Shown: positions 51,692 to 58,356 of the stretch, in pieces
Numbering within the stretch: the stretch's first letter is position 1
Layout of the letters: each line of letters starts with the position of its first letter
Assembly (NCBI GenBank): GCA_045536815.1
Contig: JAZSOH010000018.1
Location: 20,797 to 84,796 of the forward strand
Direction of reading: 5' to 3'
Origin: UMGS1279 sp045536815
Lineage (GTDB): Bacteria; Bacillota; Clostridia; Oscillospirales; Acutalibacteraceae
Length of the DNA: 64,000 nucleotides
Notes under the pieces: model-generated
Told to the model about the DNA's origin: nothing
Seen by the model: the letters and a program-made list of their open reading frames with translations, nothing else
The model's database searches: none
Made by a program: the position numbers and the translations under genes

Positions 51692-51701
51692 GGAGGATAT
51701 T

Positions 51702-52400
51702 ATGTATAGCTTTAAAAGGCTTTTTAACTATTTCAGTCTTGCCGAAAAGTTTCTTTGGCTTTTTTCGGAACTAGCGATAATTATTACTTTTTTAATTTTC
51801 GATAGAGAAAATTATCTTACACTTATTGCGACTTTTTTGGGCGTAACCGCCTTAATTTATTGCGCAAAGGGAAACCCGTTGGGACAGCTTTTGATGATAA
51901 TTTTCGGCACAGTTTATGCTATAATATCCTTTAATTTTACTTACTATGGTGAAACAATAACCTATGCAGGAATGACGGTGCCAATGTCTATATTTTCACT
52001 AATTTCGTGGCTAAAAAACCCATATAAAAATAGTAGGGCAGAGGTGAAGGTTAATAAAATAAGCAAAAAAGAGCTTGTGTTTATGCTTTTTCTTACCGCA
52101 CTTGTAACTCTTGTTTTTTACTTTGTTCTAAAGGCGTTTGGCACTGCAAATCTTTTGGTAAGCACAGTTTCGGTAACAACAAGCTTTGCTGCCGTTTATT
52201 TGACATTTAGAAGAAGCCCTTTTTTCGCGCTTGGGTACGCCCTTAATGATATTGTTCTTATTGTACTTTGGGTTTTCGCGTCCTTTACCGACATTTCTTA
52301 TATCTCTGTAGTAATTTGTTTTTTGGTATTTTTGGTAAATGACCTATATGGTTTTATAAGCTGGAGAAAAATGGAGAAAAGACAGGATAGAAACGAATAA
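51702..52400 (+). CDS. PnuC-family vitamin/nucleoside transporter
   Basis: A 232-residue membrane protein with about seven helices. Typical PnuC features are YCAKGNPLGQLLMIIFG near residue 55, a tryptophan-containing ISWLKNPYKN near 98, and LGYALNDIVLIVLWVFA near 178. PnuC proteins move nicotinamide riboside or related compounds (PnuT thiamine, PnuX riboflavin) by facilitated diffusion, trapped by a kinase. No kinase gene is adjacent. The start is the ATG behind TTGGAGG, immediately after the leader terminator. Confidence 0.85.
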   Translation: MYSFKRLFNYFSLAEKFLWLFSELAIIITFLIFDRENYLTLIATFLGVTALIYCAKGNPLGQLLMIIFGTVYAIISFNFTYYGETITYAGMTVPMSIFSLISWLKNPYKNSRAEVKVNKISKKELVFMLFLTALVTLVFYFVLKAFGTANLLVSTVSVTTSFAAVYLTFRRSPFFALGYALNDIVLIVLWVFASFTDISYISVVICFLVFLVNDLYGFISWRKMEKRQDRNE

Positions 52401-52418
52401 AGAAAAAATGAGCCGTAA

Positions 52419-52621
52419 TGGCGTTGTACCCGTAGGATACAACGCCAGTTTTATTCGCCCCCAGGCGAGTTGTATTGCTTCGCAGTTATATTTGGGCTTT
52501 GCCCAAGTGGTATTGCCTACGGCAGTTTTGGGGCGAATGAAATATCACTAAAACCACAAGGTTTTAATATCACTTTGCCGGTAGGCAAAATATAACTGTG
52601 AGACCCGTCTCACAATATCAC
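52419..52621. repeat. Array of short hairpins spaced by an ATATCAC heptamer
   Basis: First a 10-bp terminator-like stem TGGCGTTGTA/TACAACGCCA (52419-52447). Then an outer pair ATTCGCCCC/GGGGCGAAT (52453-52538) encloses small hairpins TTGGGC-ttt-GCCCAA and TGCC-tac-GGCA. Next ATATCAC (52542), ATATCAC (52567), ATATAAC (52590) and ATATCAC (52615) recur every 23-25 bases. Each of the first three is followed by a different hairpin: AAAACC/GGTTTT, TTTGCC/GGCAAA and TGTGAGAC/GTCTCACA. There is no coding sequence here. The remainder to 52713 shows nothing I can name. Confidence 0.75.
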
Positions 52622-52713
52622 TTTTTTGAGATGGATTAAAAGTTCTTAGGTCTTCCGAACAAGTGGAAGTTGCCGCACAAGTTCCCTGCTTGTTACGGTA
52701 TAAGACATAATTA

Positions 52714-52744
52714 AAAGCTGTGTAGAAAATTTCTACACAGCTTT
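52714..52744. terminator. Bidirectional terminator before the SHOCT gene
   Basis: AAAGCTGTGTAGAAA and TTTCTACACAGCTTT, a perfect 15-bp stem with one central base. Confidence 0.88.
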
Positions 52745-52789
52745 ATTACTGTCCTTAATTGTACGATTCATAACATTACGACTCGTTTT

Positions 52790-53311
52790 TTATAGATTTA
52801 ATAATTGCTTTTTCTTTTGTTCAAATTCCTCTTGTGTGATTACCCCATCATCGCATAGTACCTTGTATTTTGCGAGTTCATTGGCAACATCACGAGGTGC
52901 ATACGGTTGCGTTACTATTTTATTTTGGGCTTCGGTGCAGGACCAAATTAATGCTATAAACCAAGCTAGGATAGTCCAACCTGCGAAGATATTTAAAATA
53001 TATATTGCTCTTGTCTGAGGATGTTTTTTCTTGTTTGCGATTAGGTAAGGCAGAAAGTAAATATATGTATAGAGGAAGCTAAGGAATAGGTTCAAAATAA
53101 TTATTGCAAAAACTGAAGAAGCTCGTAAATCCCACTCGCAAGAAAAACCAATCACGCATACGCCCACAGCAGTTAGTATTAGATAGCCTAAAACTACTAA
53201 AAAACAAAATGAAGAATAGTATTTTTTACCTTTCTTTTCAACAACGCGTTTGAAAATTTTTGCTGCAAAATTTATTATAAGAAAAAGTACAGGAATTAAA
53301 AGAATAATCAT
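52790..53311 (-). CDS. Membrane protein with C-terminal SHOCT domain
   Basis: A 173-residue protein with about four hydrophobic helices (residues 1-18, 35-58, 64-90, 105-127). The C-terminal short helical SHOCT motif is LAKYKVLCDDGVITQEEFEQ then KKKQLLNL. The start is the ATG behind TAGGTGG. Divergent from a small XRE regulator with shared palindromic operators, so the two form one regulated pair. Function unknown; SHOCT is often an oligomerisation or anchoring module. Confidence 0.75.
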   Translation of the reverse strand: MIILLIPVLFLIINFAAKIFKRVVEKKGKKYYSSFCFLVVLGYLILTAVGVCVIGFSCEWDLRASSVFAIIILNLFLSFLYTYIYFLPYLIANKKKHPQTRAIYILNIFAGWTILAWFIALIWSCTEAQNKIVTQPYAPRDVANELAKYKVLCDDGVITQEEFEQKKKQLLNL

Positions 53312-53344
53312 AAAAACCACCTACTAACTATTTTTGATAATTAT

Positions 53345-53392
53345 ATGACAAAATGTCATAAATGTCAAGGACAAATTATGACATAATGTCAT
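53345..53392. promoter_or_regulatory. Twin ATGACA-N3-TGTCAT operators
   Basis: ATGACA-aaa-TGTCAT (53345-53359) and ATGACA-taa-TGTCAT (53378-53392) are perfect 15-base palindromes with centres 33 bases apart. A weaker TGTC-aag-GACA lies between them at 53363. They separate the SHOCT gene from the XRE gene, and the second ends 13 bases before the XRE GTG. They are probable binding sites of the XRE protein. Confidence 0.75.
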
Positions 53393-53405
53393 TAGAGGTG
53401 GTTTT

Positions 53406-53618
53406 GTGAAAAACAATTTGAAAAAATTGCGCAAAAGCAGGGGATACACACAAATAGCTGTTCAAATGAAGACGGGAATTGAACAGGCGTTACTTTCTAA
53501 GTTTGAAAACGGAGAGCGCACACCGCCCACCGAAACATTGGTTAGACTTGCAGATTTTTATGGAGTGAGCATTGACTATATTTTATGTCGAACAGACAAT
53601 CCTAAGGTACAAAAATGA
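53406..53618 (+). CDS. XRE-family HTH regulator
   Basis: A 70-residue single-domain regulator with RKSRGYTQIAVQMKTGIEQA and LLSKFENGERTPPTETLVRL forming the canonical five-helix Cro/CI domain, then YGVSIDYILCR. It starts at GTG behind AGAGGTGG. It probably binds the twin palindromes upstream and represses itself and the divergent SHOCT gene. A hairpin terminator overlaps the stop. Confidence 0.85.
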   Translation: MKNNLKKLRKSRGYTQIAVQMKTGIEQALLSKFENGERTPPTETLVRLADFYGVSIDYILCRTDNPKVQK

Positions 53619-53641
53619 GCCGTAATGTTACGGCTCGTTTT
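53617..53641 (+). terminator. Terminator of the XRE gene
   Basis: GAGCCGTAA, TG, TTACGGCTC then GTTTT; the stem overlaps the stop codon. Confidence 0.8.
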
Positions 53642-53700
53642 GATATATCAGTGGCGAAGCCACACATTACTTCTTCACTCTTACCTTTTACCTATTACTT

Positions 53701-53734
53701 AAAAATCCCGCCCTCTTATGAGGACGGGATTTTT
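53701..53734 (-). terminator. Terminator of the four-tRNA cluster
   Basis: AAAAATCCCGCCCTC and GAGGACGGGATTTTT pair with one mismatch. On the minus strand it begins at the CCA end of tRNA-Gly. Confidence 0.88.
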
Positions 53735-53809
53735 GGAGCGGATTACGAGGCTCGAACTCGCTACCTCCACCTTGGCAAGGTGGCGCTCTACCAGATGAGC
53801 TAAATCCGC
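53734..53809 (-). tRNA. tRNA-Gly(GCC)
   Basis: Acceptor GCGGATT pairs with AATCCGC. The anticodon loop is TTGCCAA with anticodon GCC, the T-arm contains GAGTTCGAGCCTC, and CCA is encoded. Last of four co-oriented tRNAs. Confidence 0.96.
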
Positions 53810-53825
53810 ATAAATTATAAATAAA

Positions 53826-53901
53826 TGGTGCCTCCGGTCGGAATCGAACCAACGACACGGGGATTTTCAGTCCCCTGCTCTACCGACTGAGCTACAGAGG
53901 C
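53826..53901 (-). tRNA. tRNA-Phe(GAA)
   Basis: Acceptor GCCTCTG pairs with CGGAGGC through one wobble. Anticodon arm GGGGA-CTGAAAA-TCCCC gives anticodon GAA. T-loop TTCGATT; CCA encoded. Confidence 0.96.
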
Positions 53902-53905
53902 AGAT

Positions 53906-53982
53906 TGGCGACCTGGATGGGGCTCGAACCCACGACCTCTAGCGTGACAGGCTAGCGTTCTAACCAGCTGAACTACCAGGCC
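53906..53982 (-). tRNA. tRNA-Asp(GTC)
   Basis: Acceptor GGCCTGG pairs with CCAGGTC through one wobble. Anticodon arm CTAGC-CTGTCAC-GCTAG gives GTC. Discriminator G and CCA are encoded. Four bases separate it from tRNA-Phe. Confidence 0.96.
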
Positions 53983-53988
53983 AAAAAA

Positions 53989-54064
53989 TGGTGGGAACAA
54001 CAGGGCTCGAACCTGTGACCCTCTGCTTGTAAGGCAGATGCTCTCCCAGCTGAGCTATGCTCCC
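53989..54064 (-). tRNA. tRNA-Val(TAC)
   Basis: Acceptor GGGAGCA pairs with TGTTCCC through one wobble. Anticodon arm TCTGC-CTTACAA-GCAGA gives TAC. CCA encoded. First gene of the Val-Asp-Phe-Gly tRNA operon. Confidence 0.96.
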
Positions 54065-54265
54065 ACGATTGCCGCATAGTTTTAGCGGCAAATGATATAC
54101 TATCATATAAATTTGAGTTTGTCAACACTTTTTTATCTATTTTTTAAAAAAAGTGCTTACCAAATGATAATTTATTAAACTTTAATTTACGAGCCAAATA
54201 TTTATGTTTTCTTTGTGTTTTTGCGGATTTTTATGCGAAAAAATTGAATTAAAATAATAATGCGC

Positions 54266-54314
54266 TTGACAAAGGGGGAGGGGGTTTATATAATAAAAGT
54301 AATAACGTTATTAC
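54266..54314 (+). promoter_or_regulatory. Promoter and operator of the LacI-family gene
   Basis: TTGACA (54266-54271), 17 bases, TATAAT (54289-54294), then the perfect 16-base palindrome GTAATAACGTTATTAC (54299-54314) over the start of transcription, just before the AAGGAG ribosome site. The centre CG and symmetric halves are typical of LacI/GalR operators. Confidence 0.85.
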
Positions 54315-54329
54315 AAGGAGCATTAAACT

Positions 54330-55289
54330 TTGATAACATTAAAAGAAATTGCCAAGGAACTTGGCGTTTCGGTGTCGACCGTTTCACGCGTTGTAACCGA
54401 AAAGGATAGGGTTGACCCGGAAAAAAGAAAGCTCATTAAAGCGGCACTTAAAAAACATAACTATATACCCAACGATAGCGCCAGAGGTTTACGCGGAATG
54501 GCTAGTCGTTCTATAGGTGTAATTGTTCCGTCTCTCTCAAGTAGCTTTTATAATAAAATAATCTCTGCCGCCTGGGATGTGGCATATAAAAACGAATATA
54601 CGGTAGTTACTTGTGTGGGTGGCGACAAAGAAAAACAAATGGCCCGTTTTTTAAAAAACAAGCAAATTGGTAAAATTATTTGTTCAAGCGGGCTTTCAGA
54701 TGCAACCGAATTTTATAAGGACCTATTTGGTGAAGATGCGGTAGTTATGATAGATACCGAAGCGCCTCTTACAAACGGGGTAGGAAATATAAGCTTTGAT
54801 GCTTTTGATAGCGCTAAAAAACTAGCCAATTATGTTTTTGAACTTGGACATAAAGACATACTTTTTTTGGCTCATACAAATAAGCATAAACGTTTGGAGG
54901 GTTTTTTGGCCGCCGCAGAGGATAGAAAAATTAAAATTCGCGATGAGTGGGTAAGGTCTGGACTGGGCAGTAAAGAAGGCTATGAGGTTTGTAAAGAAAT
55001 TTTAGGTCGGAATAAGCGACCTACCGCTATACTTGCCACCGACAACTCCTTGGCCTTTGCAGCAATACGTGCCGCGCGCCAATGTGGGCTTGGTATACCC
55101 AAAGACCTTTCGGTTGCCGGTTTTGACACAGTAGATGAAACGGGAATTTTAAAGCCTGAAATCACAAGCATTATTCAAAAGACTGTGCAAATGGGCGAAA
55201 CTGCCGCAAAGATGCTTATAAACGGTAAGTGTGAGCATATAACCCTTGAGGCAGATTTTATTAAGGGTGAGTCCTGCTGTAAGCTTTAA
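54330..55289 (+). CDS. LacI/GalR-family transcriptional regulator
   Basis: A 319-residue repressor. The N-terminal HTH and hinge helix read TLKEIAKELGVSVSTVSRVV and AARGLRGMASRSIGVIVPSL-like sequence. The periplasmic-binding-like ligand domain has FVFELGHKDILFLAHTN and ILATDNSLAFAAIRAARQCG. It starts at TTG behind AAGGAG. The same palindrome occurs before its own gene and before the next operon (55335-55350), so it probably controls itself and the creatininase/GH-like genes in response to a sugar ligand. Confidence 0.92.
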   Translation: MITLKEIAKELGVSVSTVSRVVTEKDRVDPEKRKLIKAALKKHNYIPNDSARGLRGMASRSIGVIVPSLSSSFYNKIISAAWDVAYKNEYTVVTCVGGDKEKQMARFLKNKQIGKIICSSGLSDATEFYKDLFGEDAVVMIDTEAPLTNGVGNISFDAFDSAKKLANYVFELGHKDILFLAHTNKHKRLEGFLAAAEDRKIKIRDEWVRSGLGSKEGYEVCKEILGRNKRPTAILATDNSLAFAAIRAARQCGLGIPKDLSVAGFDTVDETGILKPEITSIIQKTVQMGETAAKMLINGKCEHITLEADFIKGESCCKL

Positions 55290-55295
55290 TTTTTA

Positions 55296-55350
55296 AAATA
55301 GGTGCAAATAAGCACCTATTTAACTTTGGTTTTTGTAATAACGTTATTAC
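55296..55350 (+). promoter_or_regulatory. Hairpin and second LacI operator before the creatininase gene
   Basis: AAATAGGTGC/GCACCTATTT (55296-55321) probably ends the lacI-type transcript. The palindrome GTAATAACGTTATTAC at 55335-55350 is identical to that at 54299-54314, 46 bases before the creatininase ATG. Confidence 0.82.
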
Positions 55351-55396
55351 AAATGTTATTTGCAAATAAATAAAATTTAAATTGGAGGCAAAATTT

Positions 55397-56122
55397 ATGA
55401 AACTTGAAAACTGTTATCCCGATATAATTGAAGAGGCTATAAAAAACAAAACTCCTCTTTTCCTTCCTGTTGGTACAATTGAGTATCATAGCGCACATAT
55501 GCCGCTTGGTACCGATACTCAAACCGCCTACTATTTTTTGGAAGAGCTTGAAAAAAGAAGAGATATTATAATAGCGCCTCCTGTTTGGTATGGCTGTGCA
55601 AGTTATGCGGTTAAGGGCCCCGAGGGTGGAAGTGTTGATATGGACGGTAAAGTTTTAAACGACTTTATGTATAATATCTATATGTCGCTTTTAAAGACAG
55701 GTTTCCGCAATATTATTGTAATTGTTGCACATCAGATTGAAGAAATCAATCCTACCGAGGCAGCCTGTATTGATGCCGCAAGACGTGCTATCTTCAAATT
55801 CCTTGAAGAAACCCGTGGTATTGGCTGGTGGGGAGATAATAAAATGAAAGATTTTTATGGCACGCTCGACAGCGACGATAATCCTTGGAACTGGATTAGG
55901 GTAAGGCCAATGCATTTTAGAAATCCTGAAATTGCCGGTGACCACGCAGGCGAGTGGGAAACCTCTTGGCTTTGGGCGCTTAAACCCGAACTTATTAGGG
56001 AAGATAAAATAGGTACTTCTGATGACTGGTTTGTTGAAACCGCAAAATATGCCTCAAAGGAAAAGGGCAGAGATGTTATAAACAGAGTGCACGAACTTTG
56101 GGACGAGTTTTTAGATAAATAA
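55397..56122 (+). CDS. Creatininase-family amidohydrolase
   Basis: A 241-residue metal-dependent hydrolase. Metal-binding motifs are PVGTIEYHSAHMPLGTD near residue 27 (E, H and D ligands), VIVAHQIEEI near 115 where the family often has GNGGN, and IAGDHAGEWETSWLW near 180 with the conserved HAGxxE. Members open cyclic amides such as creatinine or act on formamides in cofactor synthesis. The replaced GNGGN segment suggests a distinct substrate. It is 13 bases before GH-like gene B, under the LacI operator. Confidence 0.85.
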   Translation: MKLENCYPDIIEEAIKNKTPLFLPVGTIEYHSAHMPLGTDTQTAYYFLEELEKRRDIIIAPPVWYGCASYAVKGPEGGSVDMDGKVLNDFMYNIYMSLLKTGFRNIIVIVAHQIEEINPTEAACIDAARRAIFKFLEETRGIGWWGDNKMKDFYGTLDSDDNPWNWIRVRPMHFRNPEIAGDHAGEWETSWLWALKPELIREDKIGTSDDWFVETAKYASKEKGRDVINRVHELWDEFLDK

Positions 56123-56135
56123 CGGGGGTGTCAGT

Positions 56136-58163
56136 ATGGCTATTGAAAAAAGTTACGATTTTTGTAAACGTCTTTTAGAGGTGCATAAAAAGGACCGCCG
56201 CGATAAAGCGCTTACACCCGAAAAAGATGAGTTTGAATTTAAAAATCTTGTAAAAATCGCAATATCAAAAGAAGCGGATATTGTAGCGATAACCGCCGCA
56301 AAAGATTTTGCAGATTACCTTTTAACATCTATGAATGTGCCCGCTTATGTAGATTTTTGCGAAGAAGCAGAAAATGGCGGAGTTTTACTTAAAATAAATA
56401 AAGATTTGGACGAGGCTTCTGAGAGACGAGGCCACAGAATTACAGTAGATGATGGCGTTTTAATTGAAGGTTTTGACGGCGCGGGTATTGCTCAAGCGCT
56501 TTACTATCTTGAAGACGTAATGAATCTCCGCGTGGCCCCATTCCTTAAAAAAGGAAGCGAAACAAGACGTATTATGTTTGCGCCAAGGGTTGTTATGTCG
56601 GGATACAGTATGGACGAATATCCTGATGATTATTTGAATTTGTTAGCCCATCATGGCTTTTCGGGAATTAGTCTTTGGATAAAGGGACCTAACGAAACTC
56701 AAAAGGGATATTTAAACTTTACCGACCTTGCAAATAGAGCTGAAAAATATGGTCTTGGCATTTATATTATGAGCTATGCAAAGCACGATGTTTATCCCGA
56801 GGGGGATGAGGCGCAAAAATATTACGATAAGCTTTATGGTGATTTATTTGCACAGTTTCCATTTATTAAGGGACTTACTATTGTAGGTGAGGCGGTTGAT
56901 TTTGTTAGTCGCGATACCCGTGTTCCCGAAGGGGTTAATCCAAGCTTTTTCCCTTGTAATGACTGGCATTTGCTTCTCAGAATGATACGAAAAGCGGTTG
57001 ATAAAGCCAAGCCTGACGTTGATATAATTATATGTTCTTATAACTGGGGCTTTTACCCACAAGAGCTTAGGGAGGAGCTTATCGCAAGCCTTCCTAAGGA
57101 TGTTATACTTGAATGTGGTTGGGAAATGTTTGAGGAGTATGACCTTGACGGTGTAAGAGAAGCTTGTAACGACTACTCTCTTCGCTGTGCCGAGCCGGGA
57201 AAATACTTTAAAAGCGAGGCTGAGGCTACGGGTAAATATGGCTTGAAGCTAAAAACAATTTCAAATACAGGCGGAAGAATTTGGGATTTTGGCGCAATAC
57301 CCTTTGTACCCGCACCTTATAGGTGGGCCGAAAGACACGAGGCAATGCGTAAGGCATATTTTGAAAATAATCTTTCTGCCACAACCGAAAGCATACATTA
57401 TGGCGTTTACCCCTCTTTCATTACCGAAATTGCCAAATGGGCTTTTGCGGTACCTATGGTAGATTTAAATGAGATGATACCCAAAATTCTTGCAATGCAT
57501 TTTGGTAAAGAAGAGGTTGACAAGATTGACGAGGCCATGAAATACTGGAGCGAAGGGCTTGCAAATATGGTGCCGACTAATGAAGACCAATACGGTGCAC
57601 TCCGCGTAGGCCCTGCATATCCTTTCTATTCGGGACTTGAACCCAACAAGGGGGTTAGCGCACCGCAGGATAAGTTTGCAATGTCGAAACTTGCTCCGGG
57701 TATGTTCCACAACACCTATTTCTACGTTAGCCGAGGTGATGCAGGAGATAAGCGTATACCTAAGGAAATTGTCGCTTATGAGCAGGTTAAAGCATGTTTC
57801 GAAAAGGGGCTTAAGTTACTCGAAAGCGTGACGGATAAAAATGAAGAGCTTACCAGACTTATAGGTATGGGATATTTTATGAGAAATACTATAGTTTCGG
57901 TACTTAATATGAAGCAGTTTTTTATTCGCGACCAAAAAAGGCAAAAAACTGAGGATAAAGAAGAAAAAGCAGGGCTTATAAATGAAATGATAGAGATTTT
58001 AAAAGCCGAAAGTAAAAATGCTGTTGATACAATTCCGCTTGTTGAGGCCGATTCTTCACTTGGTTTTGAGCCTTCACTTGAATATATTACTGACCGAAAA
58101 AGGCTTGAGTGGAAGCTCGGACAGGTTGAAACCGAAATAGAAAAATTAAAAGGACAAATCTAA
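56136..58163 (+). CDS. Glycoside-hydrolase-like protein, copy B
   Basis: A 675-residue paralogue of the protein at 45867-48008. It shares the N-terminal segment FCKRLLEVHKKDRR, the zincin-like domain ending GIAQALYYLEDVMNL, and the barrel motifs TIVGEAVDFVSRD near residue 248, SYNWGFYPQELREEL, TISNTGGRIWDFG, ESIHYGVYPSF, NEDQYGALRVGPAYP, and a helical C-terminus with SLGFEPSLEYITDR. No signal peptide, so it acts inside the cell on an imported compound. Co-operonic with the creatininase-family gene. No transporter is linked. Confidence 0.7.
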   Translation: MAIEKSYDFCKRLLEVHKKDRRDKALTPEKDEFEFKNLVKIAISKEADIVAITAAKDFADYLLTSMNVPAYVDFCEEAENGGVLLKINKDLDEASERRGHRITVDDGVLIEGFDGAGIAQALYYLEDVMNLRVAPFLKKGSETRRIMFAPRVVMSGYSMDEYPDDYLNLLAHHGFSGISLWIKGPNETQKGYLNFTDLANRAEKYGLGIYIMSYAKHDVYPEGDEAQKYYDKLYGDLFAQFPFIKGLTIVGEAVDFVSRDTRVPEGVNPSFFPCNDWHLLLRMIRKAVDKAKPDVDIIICSYNWGFYPQELREELIASLPKDVILECGWEMFEEYDLDGVREACNDYSLRCAEPGKYFKSEAEATGKYGLKLKTISNTGGRIWDFGAIPFVPAPYRWAERHEAMRKAYFENNLSATTESIHYGVYPSFITEIAKWAFAVPMVDLNEMIPKILAMHFGKEEVDKIDEAMKYWSEGLANMVPTNEDQYGALRVGPAYPFYSGLEPNKGVSAPQDKFAMSKLAPGMFHNTYFYVSRGDAGDKRIPKEIVAYEQVKACFEKGLKLLESVTDKNEELTRLIGMGYFMRNTIVSVLNMKQFFIRDQKRQKTEDKEEKAGLINEMIEILKAESKNAVDTIPLVEADSSLGFEPSLEYITDRKRLEWKLGQVETEIEKLKGQI

Positions 58164-58172
58164 TATAAATTT

Positions 58173-58205
58173 ATGGGCGGCTAAATTTTAGCCGCCCATT
58201 TTTTA
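58173..58205 (+). terminator. Terminator of the creatininase/GH-like operon
   Basis: ATGGGCGGCTAAA and TTTAGCCGCCCAT followed by six T. Confidence 0.93.
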
Positions 58206-58356
58206 TGCAATTTTTATATAATGTATTTAATATGGCGAAAAAATTATTTTCTTTACATACTTGAAAACGTATAGAAATTTCAGTATAATAAGAGCATAGT
58301 GTGAAAGTTTTAAATTGAGATTGAAGATAAAATTAAAACTAATTGGGGGATGTTGA

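Noticed and set aside
52542..52621. CRISPR-like array, because of regular 24-base spacing.
   Set aside because: The constant part is only seven bases, the variable parts are self-complementary hairpins, there are only four units, and no cas genes are in the window.
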